Source of the DNA: Algibacter_G agarivorans
Lineage (GTDB): Bacteria > Bacteroidota > Bacteroidia > Flavobacteriales > Flavobacteriaceae
Assembly (NCBI RefSeq): GCF_039543245.1
Contig: NZ_BAABJJ010000029.1
Span: forward strand, 124,001 to 188,000
Length of the DNA: 64,000 nt
Direction of reading: 5' to 3'
Of this stretch, positions 44,021 through 53,667 are shown piece by piece. The first letter of the stretch is position 1, and every line of letters starts with the position of its first letter. Made by a program: the position numbers and the translations under genes. The notes below the pieces were generated by a model. The model was not told the DNA's origin and did not search any database. It worked only from the letters and a program-made list of their open reading frames with translations.

Positions 44021-44503
44021 TTAATAAGTATGGGGTAAATCTTCAAGCATTTCATTGTAATCATACTGTAAATCTTCATGTAAACCAGAAATAATCTTTT
44101 TTGCCAAAAGTAATTGGCGGTTGTACATGTTGAGTAGTTGTGTGCTGCGTGTTATGCTGGGAGAGTAGTCTTTTAGTATTTGGCAGAAATAAATGAGTAA
44201 TTCGGCTTCTGTTTCTTTTTTTTGAGAATACCGAACATACTTTTTTACGTTACGAAGAATTTTACGAACACTTTTTCTTATATAAAAATAGCTGTCGCGA
44301 TTTATGATTTCGAACTCATCATCCATGTAGGTCTTTACGGATTGTATATAGCCTTCTTCATGTTCCGATTCAAATAATAAATAGGTGAGGAGTTCTTTAT
44401 TTTCCTTTTTAAAACGAGATAGTCTTAAGCAGAGTGCTATTAATTCTTCTTTAGATTGATGTTGTAATTCTTTTTTAATAGTAACTACCGATACAGCTTT
44501 CAT
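44021..44503 (-). CDS. conserved helical protein of unknown function
   Basis: 160 residues, all-helical and rich in Lys, Glu and Tyr, with no signal peptide, membrane segment or recognised domain. Segments such as SKEELIALCLRLSRFKKENKELLTYLLF (here split at LRL) and SYFYIRKSVRKILRNVKKYV suggest an amphipathic helical bundle. It starts 12 bp after the fused E1 dehydrogenase gene on the same strand and is likely in one transcript with it. No cofactor-binding signature. I know similar small proteins in flavobacteria at this position but no assigned function. Confidence 0.7.
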   Translation of the reverse strand: MKAVSVVTIKKELQHQSKEELIALCLRLSRFKKENKELLTYLLFESEHEEGYIQSVKTYMDDEFEIINRDSYFYIRKSVRKILRNVKKYVRYSQKKETEAELLIYFCQILKDYSPSITRSTQLLNMYNRQLLLAKKIISGLHEDLQYDYNEMLEDLPHTY

Positions 44504-44515
44504 ATTGAAAAGGAA

Positions 44516-46927
44516 CTATCTCAGTTTAGGAAAATCATTAGGATTCGATTCGTGCATAACCCCATAAACTGCTTCAAAAATATCTTCGGCAGAAGGCTTC
44601 GAGAAATAATCGCCATCGTTACCGTAAGCTGGTCTGTGTGCTTTTGCTGTTAACGTTTTTGGCGAACTATCTAAATATTGAAACCCGTTTTGGGTATTTA
44701 AAATTTGATCTAAAATATATGCCGATGCACCTCCGGGAACGTCTTCATCAATAATCATAATTCGATTTGTCTTCGCAATGCTTTTAACAATATCATGATT
44801 CAAATCAAATGGAATTAATGATTGCACATCTATAATTTCAGCATCAATACCAACGGCTAATAAATCTTTTGCGGTTTGTTCAACAATACGCAATGTAGAG
44901 CCGTACGATACCAAAGTAATATCTGAGCCTTCTTTTATAGTTTCAACAACTCCAATAGGTGTTTTGATAGCGCTCAGGTTGTTTGGCATTTTTTCTTTTA
45001 ATCGATAACCATTTAAACATTCTATAACAATAGCAGGGTCATCTCCAAGTAAAAGGGTGTTGTAGAAACCGGCAGCTTTAGTCATGTTTCTGGGCACTAG
45101 TAAATTAACGCCTTTTACCAAGTTTAAAACACCGCCCATTGGCGAACCAGAATGCCATATACCTTCAAGCCTGTGTCCACGTGTTCTAATTATTAAAGGT
45201 GCTTTTTGCCTGCCCTTAGTTCTATAATGTAAAGTTGCTAAATCGTCGCTTATTATTTGTAATGCGTAGAGTATATAATCTAAATACTGAATTTCGGCAA
45301 TGGGTCTTAATCCGCGTAACGCCATGCCAATACCTTGACCAACAATAGTAGCTTCCCGAATACCTGTATCAGCAACACGTAGTTCTCCATATTTATCTTG
45401 TAAACCTTCCAGTCCTTGATTTACATCACCAATGTTCCCAGTGTCTTCCCCAAAAACTAAGGCTTCAGGGTAATTATTAAAAATAGCATCAAAATTATCA
45501 CGAATAATAATACGACCGTCAACAAGTTCGGCATCGTCATTATAAGTAGGTTTTGTTTCTTTTATTCGAATATTTGAACCTTGCGTTTCAGAATATAAAT
45601 GTGAACTAAACTTAGGCTGAATATTTTCAAACATCTTATCAATCCAATTGCTAAGTACTTTTTTTTCAGCAAATGATTCTCCAACAGTATAACGTAAAGC
45701 TTTTCTAGCATGCGAAAAAATATCTTTACGAGTAGGTTCTCCTTTGTTAGCTAAACTCTCATGAATTTTTAATAAGAACACCCTATTAATACTTATGTTA
45801 GCAACTTGCTTAAGAATAGATAATAATTCTTGGTGTTCTTTTTTTACAGGCTTTAAAAAGGTGTTCCATGCATTTTTTCTAGCTTCTCTAACTTCTCGTT
45901 TTGCAGCACGCTCAATTTCAATTAGTGTTTCATTTGTAGCAATGCCACTTTCAATAATCCATTTACGCATTTTTGCCTTACAATCATGACTCGTTTCCCA
46001 TTCTAATCGCTCGGCGCTTTTATAACGCTCATGGGACCCTGAAGTAGAGTGACCTTGAGGTTGTGTAAGCTCTAAAACGTGAATTAAAACAGGGACATGT
46101 TCTTCTCTTGCAATCGCGGCAGCCTCTTGATAGGTTTCAATAAGGTTAGCATAATCCCAACCTTTTACACGCAGAATTTCAAATCCTTTAAGATTCTTAT
46201 CACGTTGAAATCCTTTTAAGACTTCTGAAATATTCTCTTTAGTGGTGTGGTGTTTTGCATGTACAGAAATACCATATTCATCATCCCAAACACTTACTAC
46301 CATGGGTACTTGTAAAACACCAGCCGCATTTATGGTTTCAAAAAATAGACCCTCGCTAGTACTCGCATTGCCAATAGTGCCCCAAGCAACTTCATTACCT
46401 TTTTTAGAAAAGTTCGTGGTGTTTATACCATCAACTTCTCTGAAAATCTTAGAAGCCTGAGCTAAACCTAATAATCGAGGCATTTGTGAAGCAGTAGGAG
46501 AGATGTCTGCACTAGAATTATATTGTGCAGTAAGATCTTTCCAACTACCATTAGTATTTAAACTATGGGTTACAAAATGCCCTCCCATTTGCCGACCTGC
46601 CGACATGGGTTCATGTTCCAAATTGGTATTAGCATATAGACCAGCAAAAAACTGTTCCATTGTTAGTTCTCCAATGGCCATCATAAAGGTTTGGTCACGA
46701 TAATAACCCGATCTCCAATCACCTTTTAGGAATGCCTTTGCCATAGCTAATTGTGGCACTTCTTTTCCGTCACCAAAAATTCCAAACTTTGCTTTACCAG
46801 TTAATACCTCTCGACGTCCTAATAAGCTACATTCTCGACTTTCAACAGCTATTTTATAATCAGCTATAACTTCTGTTTTAAAATCTTCGAACGATAAGTT
46901 GTTTTTCAAATTGGGTATGGTTTGCAT
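44516..46927 (-). CDS. 2-oxoacid dehydrogenase E1 component, alpha and beta subunits fused
   Basis: 803 residues. Residues about 10-380 correspond to the E1 alpha (thiamine-binding) subunit, residues about 460-800 to the E1 beta transketolase-like subunit (DNYPEALVFGEDTGNIGDVNQGLEG, GIREATIVGQGIGMALRG, SGSPMGGVLNLVKG, AVGIDAEIIDVQSLIPFD, IDEDVPGGASAYILDQ). Usually these are separate genes; the fusion is common in Bacteroidota. The best functional guess is branched-chain 2-oxoacid dehydrogenase. The thiamine motif GDGATSEG reads GNASTSEG and the usual NN-Y-IS end reads DDEYGIS, so the Mg2+-binding Asp is not at the classical place. A consensus promoter is at 46950-46980. E2 and E3 are not in the window. 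Confidence 0.88.
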   Translation of the reverse strand: MQTIPNLKNNLSFEDFKTEVIADYKIAVESRECSLLGRREVLTGKAKFGIFGDGKEVPQLAMAKAFLKGDWRSGYYRDQTFMMAIGELTMEQFFAGLYANTNLEHEPMSAGRQMGGHFVTHSLNTNGSWKDLTAQYNSSADISPTASQMPRLLGLAQASKIFREVDGINTTNFSKKGNEVAWGTIGNASTSEGLFFETINAAGVLQVPMVVSVWDDEYGISVHAKHHTTKENISEVLKGFQRDKNLKGFEILRVKGWDYANLIETYQEAAAIAREEHVPVLIHVLELTQPQGHSTSGSHERYKSAERLEWETSHDCKAKMRKWIIESGIATNETLIEIERAAKREVREARKNAWNTFLKPVKKEHQELLSILKQVANISINRVFLLKIHESLANKGEPTRKDIFSHARKALRYTVGESFAEKKVLSNWIDKMFENIQPKFSSHLYSETQGSNIRIKETKPTYNDDAELVDGRIIIRDNFDAIFNNYPEALVFGEDTGNIGDVNQGLEGLQDKYGELRVADTGIREATIVGQGIGMALRGLRPIAEIQYLDYILYALQIISDDLATLHYRTKGRQKAPLIIRTRGHRLEGIWHSGSPMGGVLNLVKGVNLLVPRNMTKAAGFYNTLLLGDDPAIVIECLNGYRLKEKMPNNLSAIKTPIGVVETIKEGSDITLVSYGSTLRIVEQTAKDLLAVGIDAEIIDVQSLIPFDLNHDIVKSIAKTNRIMIIDEDVPGGASAYILDQILNTQNGFQYLDSSPKTLTAKAHRPAYGNDGDYFSKPSAEDIFEAVYGVMHESNPNDFPKLR

Positions 46928-46949
46928 GGAAGAATGCTTTATATGTTTA

Positions 46950-46980
46950 CAAAAATAGTAAAAACCAAGCTTTTTTACAA
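46950..46980 (-). promoter_or_regulatory. promoter of the E1 dehydrogenase gene
   Basis: Read on the minus strand: TTG (46980-46978), 20-nt spacer, perfect -7 TATTTTTG (46957-46950); ATG 22 nt later. Confidence 0.65.
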
Positions 46981-47094
46981 TTATATCAACCTGTTATTTG
47001 TTGCGATATCAATAAAAAAATAAATTTAAAACGATTTTTGTTGAATATTATTTATTTAAATCATTGTTTAAATGATAATAGTTCAATATTTTAT

Positions 47095-49926
47095 TTAGTA
47101 CCATCGCCTTCTAAAGAGCCCTAAAAGTGATTGTGGATCTACTGTGAATTTGAATCTAATCCTTTGATCGTAATTAGGTTGGCCAATTTCCCAACCAAGA
47201 TTTGAATAGATAGGAAGATAAATTTCAAAATAGTCTGTAACTAAATTTATTCTTATTCCAGAATCATAAACAAAATTTGCTGGTTTATGCTTGTTTTTTA
47301 CAAGACCAATGTCCCCATAAGCTAATACATATTTCCAGAGTGTTGTACTGGCGTTAAGCGTTGTTATCCATTGATTAGCGAAAGGGGTATCTAATTTCGA
47401 TTTAAACCCTCCTTCGGCTTCAATATATTGTTGACTGAAAATGCCTTCATCTTCAGATCGACCTAAATAGTTGTAGTCGAATAAATAATCGGTAGGTCGG
47501 TCTAACGCAAAACTAAAATAGGGGGAATTAGAGTTTGTGTTATTCTTTAAAAAAGCCCCAGAAAATGCCCGAATATTCAATTGTCTGTTACTTTCAAATA
47601 ATCGTCTGTATTCGTAGTTGAAAGCTAACTTACTAAACTTTTTACCTACTTGAAAATCGGTATACCATTTCTTGAAATGTATCAGGTTGTCATTTGAATT
47701 GATATAGCGTAAATTAACAATATTATAATTAGGTTCACTGCTTGTTAAAATATTGTTGTCATCTTTATCTCTATTAATATTTACATATCTTAAAAATAAA
47801 GACTTTCGTTTGTTGGAGCGGAAATCATCATATTGCCTAAAATGAAATTGTATTATAGGTACTATTTTGCTAACAAACAAATCTTCAGCATATGATGAAT
47901 AACCAGCAGAAATACCATAATTAATATAATATAGGTTGCTGTTTTCAAAATAATGATTTTTTGAAACGGCCGCCGAACCTGTAATTGTTCTTGATTTTAA
48001 AGAGTACCTAGGTGCTATTTTATAGTTAAAAAGCTTTCTTAACAATGTTTTGTTATAAAGTTTTCCGCCTAAAGTGAAACCGTCGTAAATGTTATTAAAC
48101 TCAACTATAGGCATAAAAAAGACCTGATTATAATTGGGGTCTTCAATATCTTGAAAAAGTCTAAATTGCAATGGCTTATTATTAAAAAAATACCCTTTTA
48201 ATGATTTCCAGTTATCTCGTAAATTAATTTCAGGAATAACGCTATTATAGTTTAAAACTAGCTTATTTGCGTCGTTTCTAGGAATGGTTAATGTTTTGTT
48301 TTTATTGATGTTTTCAACCCAAATTTTAGACACAATACTGTCATTGTTTAAGCTGTATAGCGAAACAGGCATGCTGTTTTTACGTTTATTTTTTATGGTT
48401 AAAGTAATGGAATCTTCAGTTTTTATAACCTTTCTTATTTTGAAATCTATCTTTTTTCGGGTGGTTAAGTAATCATTAAAAAACCAATTTATGTCTTTAT
48501 TGGTTTTTGATTTTATATAAATTTCAAAATCTTTAGCACTAGTAGGGATTAATTTATTTTCACTTAAAAACGATTCTATACTGTTTTCAACAATATCACT
48601 GTTTACAAAATCATCTAAATATTTAAGTCCAACTCCAGCTTTATATTTATTTGCAATATTTTTATTAAATTTTAACAACGAATCTTTTTGCATAGCCAAG
48701 GGTTGGTCTCTATTGGTTCTTGCCATTAGCATAAATGCTAAAATGTATTTATCGTTAAATTTCATGTCTGATGCATGAAAAGATCGAACGCCCCAAAAAT
48801 CGGCAATAGATCCAAGAAATTTCATGTTTGGGTAGTGTTCCTCGACGTAACTCATTAAATAATATATCTGGATACCATCTAATAGCCATTGTTCTTTTCG
48901 TGGATTTACCAGAAGTGTATTTTCGAGGTAATTGTGTAAAGCAATCTTTAAAAGCCTTAATTCATATTGAAAGTGATTGGGATAGAGTTGTACAAAACTT
49001 GGTAAAAAATTCAAACCATAAACGGGGTCTTTATCGTAATCAATTTGCGTTAATAACAGTCTTTTGTGAGGGTAAGTACCGAGGTTATTAAAAATAAATT
49101 TCGTGATTTTTTCAGTGATTAAAACTTTATCTATAATCTCAAGACCTTCATCATTTATATTTGAAACAATAGCAAGGTCGTCTGCTTGCAATGTTTTAAA
49201 ATCAGATTTTTTACTAAGAAATAATTTATTGTTTATTCTGTTTTCTCCTTTTAAGTTAACTATTTGTTTGTTAGTAAGTTGTATTATGTTACTTGTATCT
49301 AATTCTGAAGTTAAAGCGTAACCATTTGGGTGTTCAATCTGTAATAAAACTTCAGATTTTGGAACAAATAAGTCATCCAAATTTTTATTGCTATAATATT
49401 GCCATTCGCCATTATAAATTGCTGGTGTAATGTACCAGTATCTCAAATTTAAATCTCCAGAATCTGTTATGCCATAACCTGTGAACTTGGCATTTGGTAT
49501 TTGCACAAGATATTCTAATTGTATAGTGTAAGTGTCATTTGGTTTTAAAGGTGTTTTTAATTCAACCTTAATAACGTCTATTTGATTTTTAAGTTGCTTA
49601 TATATTAAGTCTTCGTTATTTTGTTTGATAGACGTAATGACGGAAAAACCTCTGTCTTCGTTTTTTGCTAAATGAAAATCGTTTTTGTATTCATCAGCAA
49701 TACGAATAGCTAATGGTGTTTTTTTTGTAGCAAAGCTATTATTCCAATCGTTTAGATAAATTGTTTGCAATTCATCTTGTGAAGTATTATGATAATGAAT
49801 GGTTTGCGATATTTTGATTTGTTTATTCTCTATATCAAAAACCGCCTTTACTTCAATTTTGTTTTGAGAAAAACTGGTAAAAGATATTAGAGAGAAAATG
49901 ATACAATAAAATAAGCGCAATTTCAA
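47095..49926 (-). CDS. M1-peptidase-like protein without zinc motif, joined to an outer-membrane barrel
   Basis: 943 residues. Signal peptide ends SFS with Q next. Residues 25-220 resemble the N-terminal saddle of M1 aminopeptidases (TIHYHNTSQDELQTIYLNDW, LKPNDTYTIQLEYLVQIPNA). Residues 250-500 resemble the gluzincin catalytic region (NNLGTYPHKRLLLTQIDY, KEQWLLDGIQIYYLMSYVEEHYP), but where HExxH would stand the sequence is ALHNYLENTL, so no zinc site is present. From about 580 to the end are alternating aromatic strands of a beta barrel (YNQVFFMPIVEFNN, GFTLGGKLYNKTL, FNYEYRRLFE, ending GLFRRRWY with a terminal aromatic residue), as in BamA/Omp85-like or other surface antigens. Probably an outer-membrane protein with a non-catalytic periplasmic M1-like part. 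Monocistronic. Confidence 0.7.
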   Translation of the reverse strand: MKLRLFYCIIFSLISFTSFSQNKIEVKAVFDIENKQIKISQTIHYHNTSQDELQTIYLNDWNNSFATKKTPLAIRIADEYKNDFHLAKNEDRGFSVITSIKQNNEDLIYKQLKNQIDVIKVELKTPLKPNDTYTIQLEYLVQIPNAKFTGYGITDSGDLNLRYWYITPAIYNGEWQYYSNKNLDDLFVPKSEVLLQIEHPNGYALTSELDTSNIIQLTNKQIVNLKGENRINNKLFLSKKSDFKTLQADDLAIVSNINDEGLEIIDKVLITEKITKFIFNNLGTYPHKRLLLTQIDYDKDPVYGLNFLPSFVQLYPNHFQYELRLLKIALHNYLENTLLVNPRKEQWLLDGIQIYYLMSYVEEHYPNMKFLGSIADFWGVRSFHASDMKFNDKYILAFMLMARTNRDQPLAMQKDSLLKFNKNIANKYKAGVGLKYLDDFVNSDIVENSIESFLSENKLIPTSAKDFEIYIKSKTNKDINWFFNDYLTTRKKIDFKIRKVIKTEDSITLTIKNKRKNSMPVSLYSLNNDSIVSKIWVENINKNKTLTIPRNDANKLVLNYNSVIPEINLRDNWKSLKGYFFNNKPLQFRLFQDIEDPNYNQVFFMPIVEFNNIYDGFTLGGKLYNKTLLRKLFNYKIAPRYSLKSRTITGSAAVSKNHYFENSNLYYINYGISAGYSSYAEDLFVSKIVPIIQFHFRQYDDFRSNKRKSLFLRYVNINRDKDDNNILTSSEPNYNIVNLRYINSNDNLIHFKKWYTDFQVGKKFSKLAFNYEYRRLFESNRQLNIRAFSGAFLKNNTNSNSPYFSFALDRPTDYLFDYNYLGRSEDEGIFSQQYIEAEGGFKSKLDTPFANQWITTLNASTTLWKYVLAYGDIGLVKNKHKPANFVYDSGIRINLVTDYFEIYLPIYSNLGWEIGQPNYDQRIRFKFTVDPQSLLGLFRRRWY

Positions 49927-50055
49927 TTTTTCAATAGCATTAAATGGTTAATAATTCTTTGGTATGAGGCTCTGCAATATAGCAAAATATGACGGCTTAA
50001 TCTTTTTTATGATTGTATTATCACAATATTTAACATTCAAAAGAATGTTGTTATA

Positions 50056-50745
50056 TTAAAAATTAGGACTCAAGGCGGACTTTTTATAGAAGTCATCAAG
50101 TATGTCTATTACTTCATCTTCGGTATCAACTACATGAATCAAATCCAAATCTTTTTTACTGATGTTTTCAAATGTGCTTAAGAGTGTCTTTTTTACCCAA
50201 TCTATTAAACCATCCCAAAAATCAGTGCCAACAAGTACTATAGGGAATTTTCCAATTTTATGCGTTTGTATAAGTGTCATGGCTTCAAACAGCTCGTCTA
50301 GCGTACCAAAACCACCTGGCATGACTACAAAACCTTGGGAATACTTTACGAACATAACTTTTCTAACAAAGAAATAATCAAAATCTAAACTTTTATCTTG
50401 GTCTATATAGGGGTTGTCATGCTGCTCGAAAGGTAATTCTATATTAAGCCCAACAGATGTTCCACCTGCTAAATGCGCACCTTTGTTACCTGCTTCCATA
50501 ATGCCAGGGCCACCGCCAGTAATGACCCCGTAACCAGCCTCTACAATGCGTTTGGCAATATTTTCTGCTAATAAGTAATATTTATTATCTGGCTTTGTTC
50601 TTGCTGACCCAAATATGGATACACAAGGTCCTATTTTACTGAGTTTTTCATAGCCATTAACAAACTCGCCCATGATTTTGAATATAGCCCAAGAATCGTT
50701 TGTTTTTATTTCATTCCAACCTTTATGGTGTTTTTCTGTTCTCAT
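50056..50745 (-). CDS. LOG family protein (TIGR00730 type)
   Basis: 229 residues, Rossmann-like LOG fold. Hallmarks: SIFGSARTKPD, GYGVITGGGPGIMEAGNKGAH, GLNIELPFEQ and the PGGFGTLDELFEAMT motif. Characterised LOG enzymes hydrolyse nucleoside 5'-monophosphates at the N-glycosidic bond (cytokinin-type or AMP/PpnN-type); bacterial substrates vary. No signal peptide. Lies 90 bp downstream of uvrA on the same strand, with an inverted repeat between them (50755-50828). Confidence 0.88.
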   Translation of the reverse strand: MRTEKHHKGWNEIKTNDSWAIFKIMGEFVNGYEKLSKIGPCVSIFGSARTKPDNKYYLLAENIAKRIVEAGYGVITGGGPGIMEAGNKGAHLAGGTSVGLNIELPFEQHDNPYIDQDKSLDFDYFFVRKVMFVKYSQGFVVMPGGFGTLDELFEAMTLIQTHKIGKFPIVLVGTDFWDGLIDWVKKTLLSTFENISKKDLDLIHVVDTEDEVIDILDDFYKKSALSPNF

Positions 50746-50754
50746 TGTTTTTAA

Positions 50755-50828
50755 GTCTTTAGTCTAAAGCAATTAGACGTTAGTTTTTTTTTTTCTATTT
50801 AAGCGTCTAAAGTCAAAGGACTAAAGAC
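50755..50828. repeat. imperfect inverted repeat between uvrA and the LOG gene
   Basis: Two 25-nt arms (50755-50779, 50804-50828). The outer 10 bases GTCTTTAGTC/GACTAAAGAC pair perfectly and the inner TTAGACG/CGTCTAA also; a run of T/A separates the arms. It may form a weak terminator after uvrA or be a relict repeat. Confidence 0.45.
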
Positions 50829-50835
50829 TGATTAG

Positions 50836-53667
50836 CTATTTCAATTCTTTTCTAAGGAATTTAGCGGTATAACTTTTTTTGTGTTTTGCAACCGTTTCTG
50901 GAGTACCTTCAACAATTATTTCGCCACCACCTTTTCCGCCTTCGTAGCCAATATCTATAATATAATCTACGGTTTTAATAACATCTAAATTGTGTTCTAT
51001 AATAAGAACGGTATTGCCTTTGTCGGCTAACTTATTAAGTACTATCATGAGTACTCTAATATCTTCAAAGTGCAAACCCGTAGTGGGTTCGTCTAAAATA
51101 TAAAAGGTATTTCCTGTGTCTCTTTTTGAAAGTTCTGTAGCAAGTTTTATACGTTGCGCTTCACCACCAGAAAGGGTTGTGCTTTGTTGCCCCAGAGTAA
51201 TATATCCTAAACCAACATCTACAATTGTTTTAAGCTTTTTATGGATTTTAGGAATGTGCTCAAAAAACGCGACAGCTTCATTCATGGTCATGTTTAGCAC
51301 ATCGCTAATTGATTTTCCTTTATAGCGAATTTCTAAAGTTTCGCGATTAAAGCGTTTGCCTTGGCAGGTTTCGCATTCTACATAAACATCCGGAAGAAAA
51401 TTCATTTCAATAACCCGCAAACCACCACCTTGACAGGTTTCACAGCGTCCACCTTTTACATTAAAACTAAAACGCCCTGCTTTGTAACCACGAATCATAG
51501 CTTCTGGTATTTTAGCAAATAGTGCTCTTATTTCGCTAAAAGTCCCAGTGTAGGTTGCAGGGTTGCTTCTAGGTGTTCTTCCAATTGGCGATTGGTTAAT
51601 ATCAATAACCTTATCAATATGCTCTAAACCTTTAATGCTTTTATAAGGCATTGGTTTTTTTACACCATTAAAATAATATGCATTTAAAATGGGGTAAAGC
51701 GTTTCGTTAATCAATGTAGATTTACCACTTCCTGAAACGCCAGTAACACCAATCATTTCTCCTAGAGGCAATTTAATAGATACGTTTTTAAGATTGTTTC
51801 CTGTACAGCCTTTAAGTTCTAAGAATTTACCATTTCCTTTTCTGCGTTTTTTAGGGACTTCAATTTCTTTTTTACCGTTTAAATAATCTGCAGTAAGGGT
51901 GTCGTGGGTTTTTAATTCATCAGGATTTCCAATGCTAATAATTTCTCCACCGTATTTCCCTGCTTTTGGACCAATATCTATTACATAATCGGCACGTTCA
52001 ATCATGTCTTTATCATGCTCAACAACGATGACTGAATTCCCAATATCACGGAGCGATATTAAAGAATTTATAAGTTTTTCATTATCACGTTGATGCAAAC
52101 CAATACTTGGTTCATCTAATATATAAAGTACACCTACTAATTGTGATCCAATTTGCGTGGCTAATCGAATACGTTGAGCTTCACCGCCGGATAATGATTT
52201 TGAACTTCTATTTATGGATAGGTAATCTAAACCAACATCTAATAAAAACTGAAGACGAGATTTTATTTCTTTTATAACTTCTTCAGCAATCTTTAATTGT
52301 TTTTCAGAAAGATGTTCTTGCAATTTGTTAAACCAATCGGCGAGTTCAACAATATCTTTATTAGCAAGTTCGGCTATATTTTTGTTGTTTATTTTAAAGT
52401 AAAGCGATTCTTTTTTTAAACGAGAACCTTCACAAACTGGACATTTAACTTTATCCATGTAATCTTTTGCCCAACGTTTTAAAGATCTAGATTCTGCTGT
52501 TTTATATTGATTATCAATAAAATTGGCAACCCCTTCAAAATCTATTTTATAATCACGAGTAACTCCTAAGGTTTTACTTTCTACTGAAAATTTATCGTTG
52601 CCACCATATAAAATGATTTGCTTAGCTTCTTCTGGAATATCTTTATAGGGATCCGTTAATTTAAAATTGAAGCGTTGAGCAATGGTTTCAAACTGTTTAA
52701 AAATCCAACTATTTTTTTGAGGGCCATGAGGAGCTAAAGCACCATTTTTTATTGAAAGCGTATGGTCTGGAATGATTTTGTCTTCATTTATTTGATAGAG
52801 CGTCCCAATACCGTTACAGTTATCGCAAGCTCCTTTTGGGGAATTGAATGAAAAATTATTAGGCTCTGGGTTTGGGTATGAAACTCCTGAAGATGGACAC
52901 ATTAAATTCCTACTAAAATACCGTGCTTCATTTGTGTCTTGGTCGATAACCAGGAGTACATCTTCGCCATGATACATGGCGGTATTAATGGTTTCGGTTA
53001 AGCGTTTATCATTATCAACGGAATCATCAATAACCAATCGGTCAATTACCGTTTCGATATCATGGATTTTGTAGCGATCCAATTTCATGCCTTTTACAAT
53101 ATCACGAATCTCGCCATCTGTTCTTACTTTTACAAAACCTTGTTTGGCAATCTGCTCAAACAATTCGCGATAATGTCCTTTTCTAGAACGTACAACAGGT
53201 GCTAAAATATTGATGCGTTTTCCTTTAAAATCTCTAAGAATGAGTTCTTTTATTTGCGCATCGCTATAGCTAATCATTTTGTCGCCTGTGTTGTAACTAT
53301 AAGCATCACTGGCACGAGCAAAAAGTAAACGCATAAAATCGTAAATTTCGGTAATCGTGCCAACTGTAGAGCGTGGCGATTTACTAGTTGTTTTTTGTTC
53401 AATAGCAATAACTGGAGATAAACCATCAATTTTATCAACATCTGGACGTTCTAACCCTCCTAGAAATTGTCTGGCATACGCTGAAAATGTTTCAATATAT
53501 CTACGTTGTCCTTCTGCATAAATAGTGTCAAAAGCTAATGAGGATTTTCCACTGCCTGATAAACCTGTAATAACTACAAGTTTTTCTCTAGGAATGGATA
53601 CATCAATGTTTTTAAGATTGTGTACTCTAGCTCCTTTAACTTCAATAAACTCGTTGAAATGGCTCAT
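50836..53667 (-). CDS. uvrA: excinuclease ABC subunit UvrA
   Basis: 943 residues, normal length. Two ABC modules with Walker A GLSGSGKSSLAFDT and GVSGSGKSTLINET, signatures SLSGGEAQRIRLATQIG and TLSGGEAQRIKLATEL, zinc fingers (CDNCNGIG, CPVCEGSRL, CETCQGGG with CETCQGKRF), and the UvrB-binding region near residues 120-250. It detects helix distortions and loads UvrB in nucleotide excision repair. No LexA-type box was recognised upstream. A single-gene unit or the first gene of a unit with LOG. Confidence 0.97.
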   Translation of the reverse strand: MSHFNEFIEVKGARVHNLKNIDVSIPREKLVVITGLSGSGKSSLAFDTIYAEGQRRYIETFSAYARQFLGGLERPDVDKIDGLSPVIAIEQKTTSKSPRSTVGTITEIYDFMRLLFARASDAYSYNTGDKMISYSDAQIKELILRDFKGKRINILAPVVRSRKGHYRELFEQIAKQGFVKVRTDGEIRDIVKGMKLDRYKIHDIETVIDRLVIDDSVDNDKRLTETINTAMYHGEDVLLVIDQDTNEARYFSRNLMCPSSGVSYPNPEPNNFSFNSPKGACDNCNGIGTLYQINEDKIIPDHTLSIKNGALAPHGPQKNSWIFKQFETIAQRFNFKLTDPYKDIPEEAKQIILYGGNDKFSVESKTLGVTRDYKIDFEGVANFIDNQYKTAESRSLKRWAKDYMDKVKCPVCEGSRLKKESLYFKINNKNIAELANKDIVELADWFNKLQEHLSEKQLKIAEEVIKEIKSRLQFLLDVGLDYLSINRSSKSLSGGEAQRIRLATQIGSQLVGVLYILDEPSIGLHQRDNEKLINSLISLRDIGNSVIVVEHDKDMIERADYVIDIGPKAGKYGGEIISIGNPDELKTHDTLTADYLNGKKEIEVPKKRRKGNGKFLELKGCTGNNLKNVSIKLPLGEMIGVTGVSGSGKSTLINETLYPILNAYYFNGVKKPMPYKSIKGLEHIDKVIDINQSPIGRTPRSNPATYTGTFSEIRALFAKIPEAMIRGYKAGRFSFNVKGGRCETCQGGGLRVIEMNFLPDVYVECETCQGKRFNRETLEIRYKGKSISDVLNMTMNEAVAFFEHIPKIHKKLKTIVDVGLGYITLGQQSTTLSGGEAQRIKLATELSKRDTGNTFYILDEPTTGLHFEDIRVLMIVLNKLADKGNTVLIIEHNLDVIKTVDYIIDIGYEGGKGGGEIIVEGTPETVAKHKKSYTAKFLRKELK

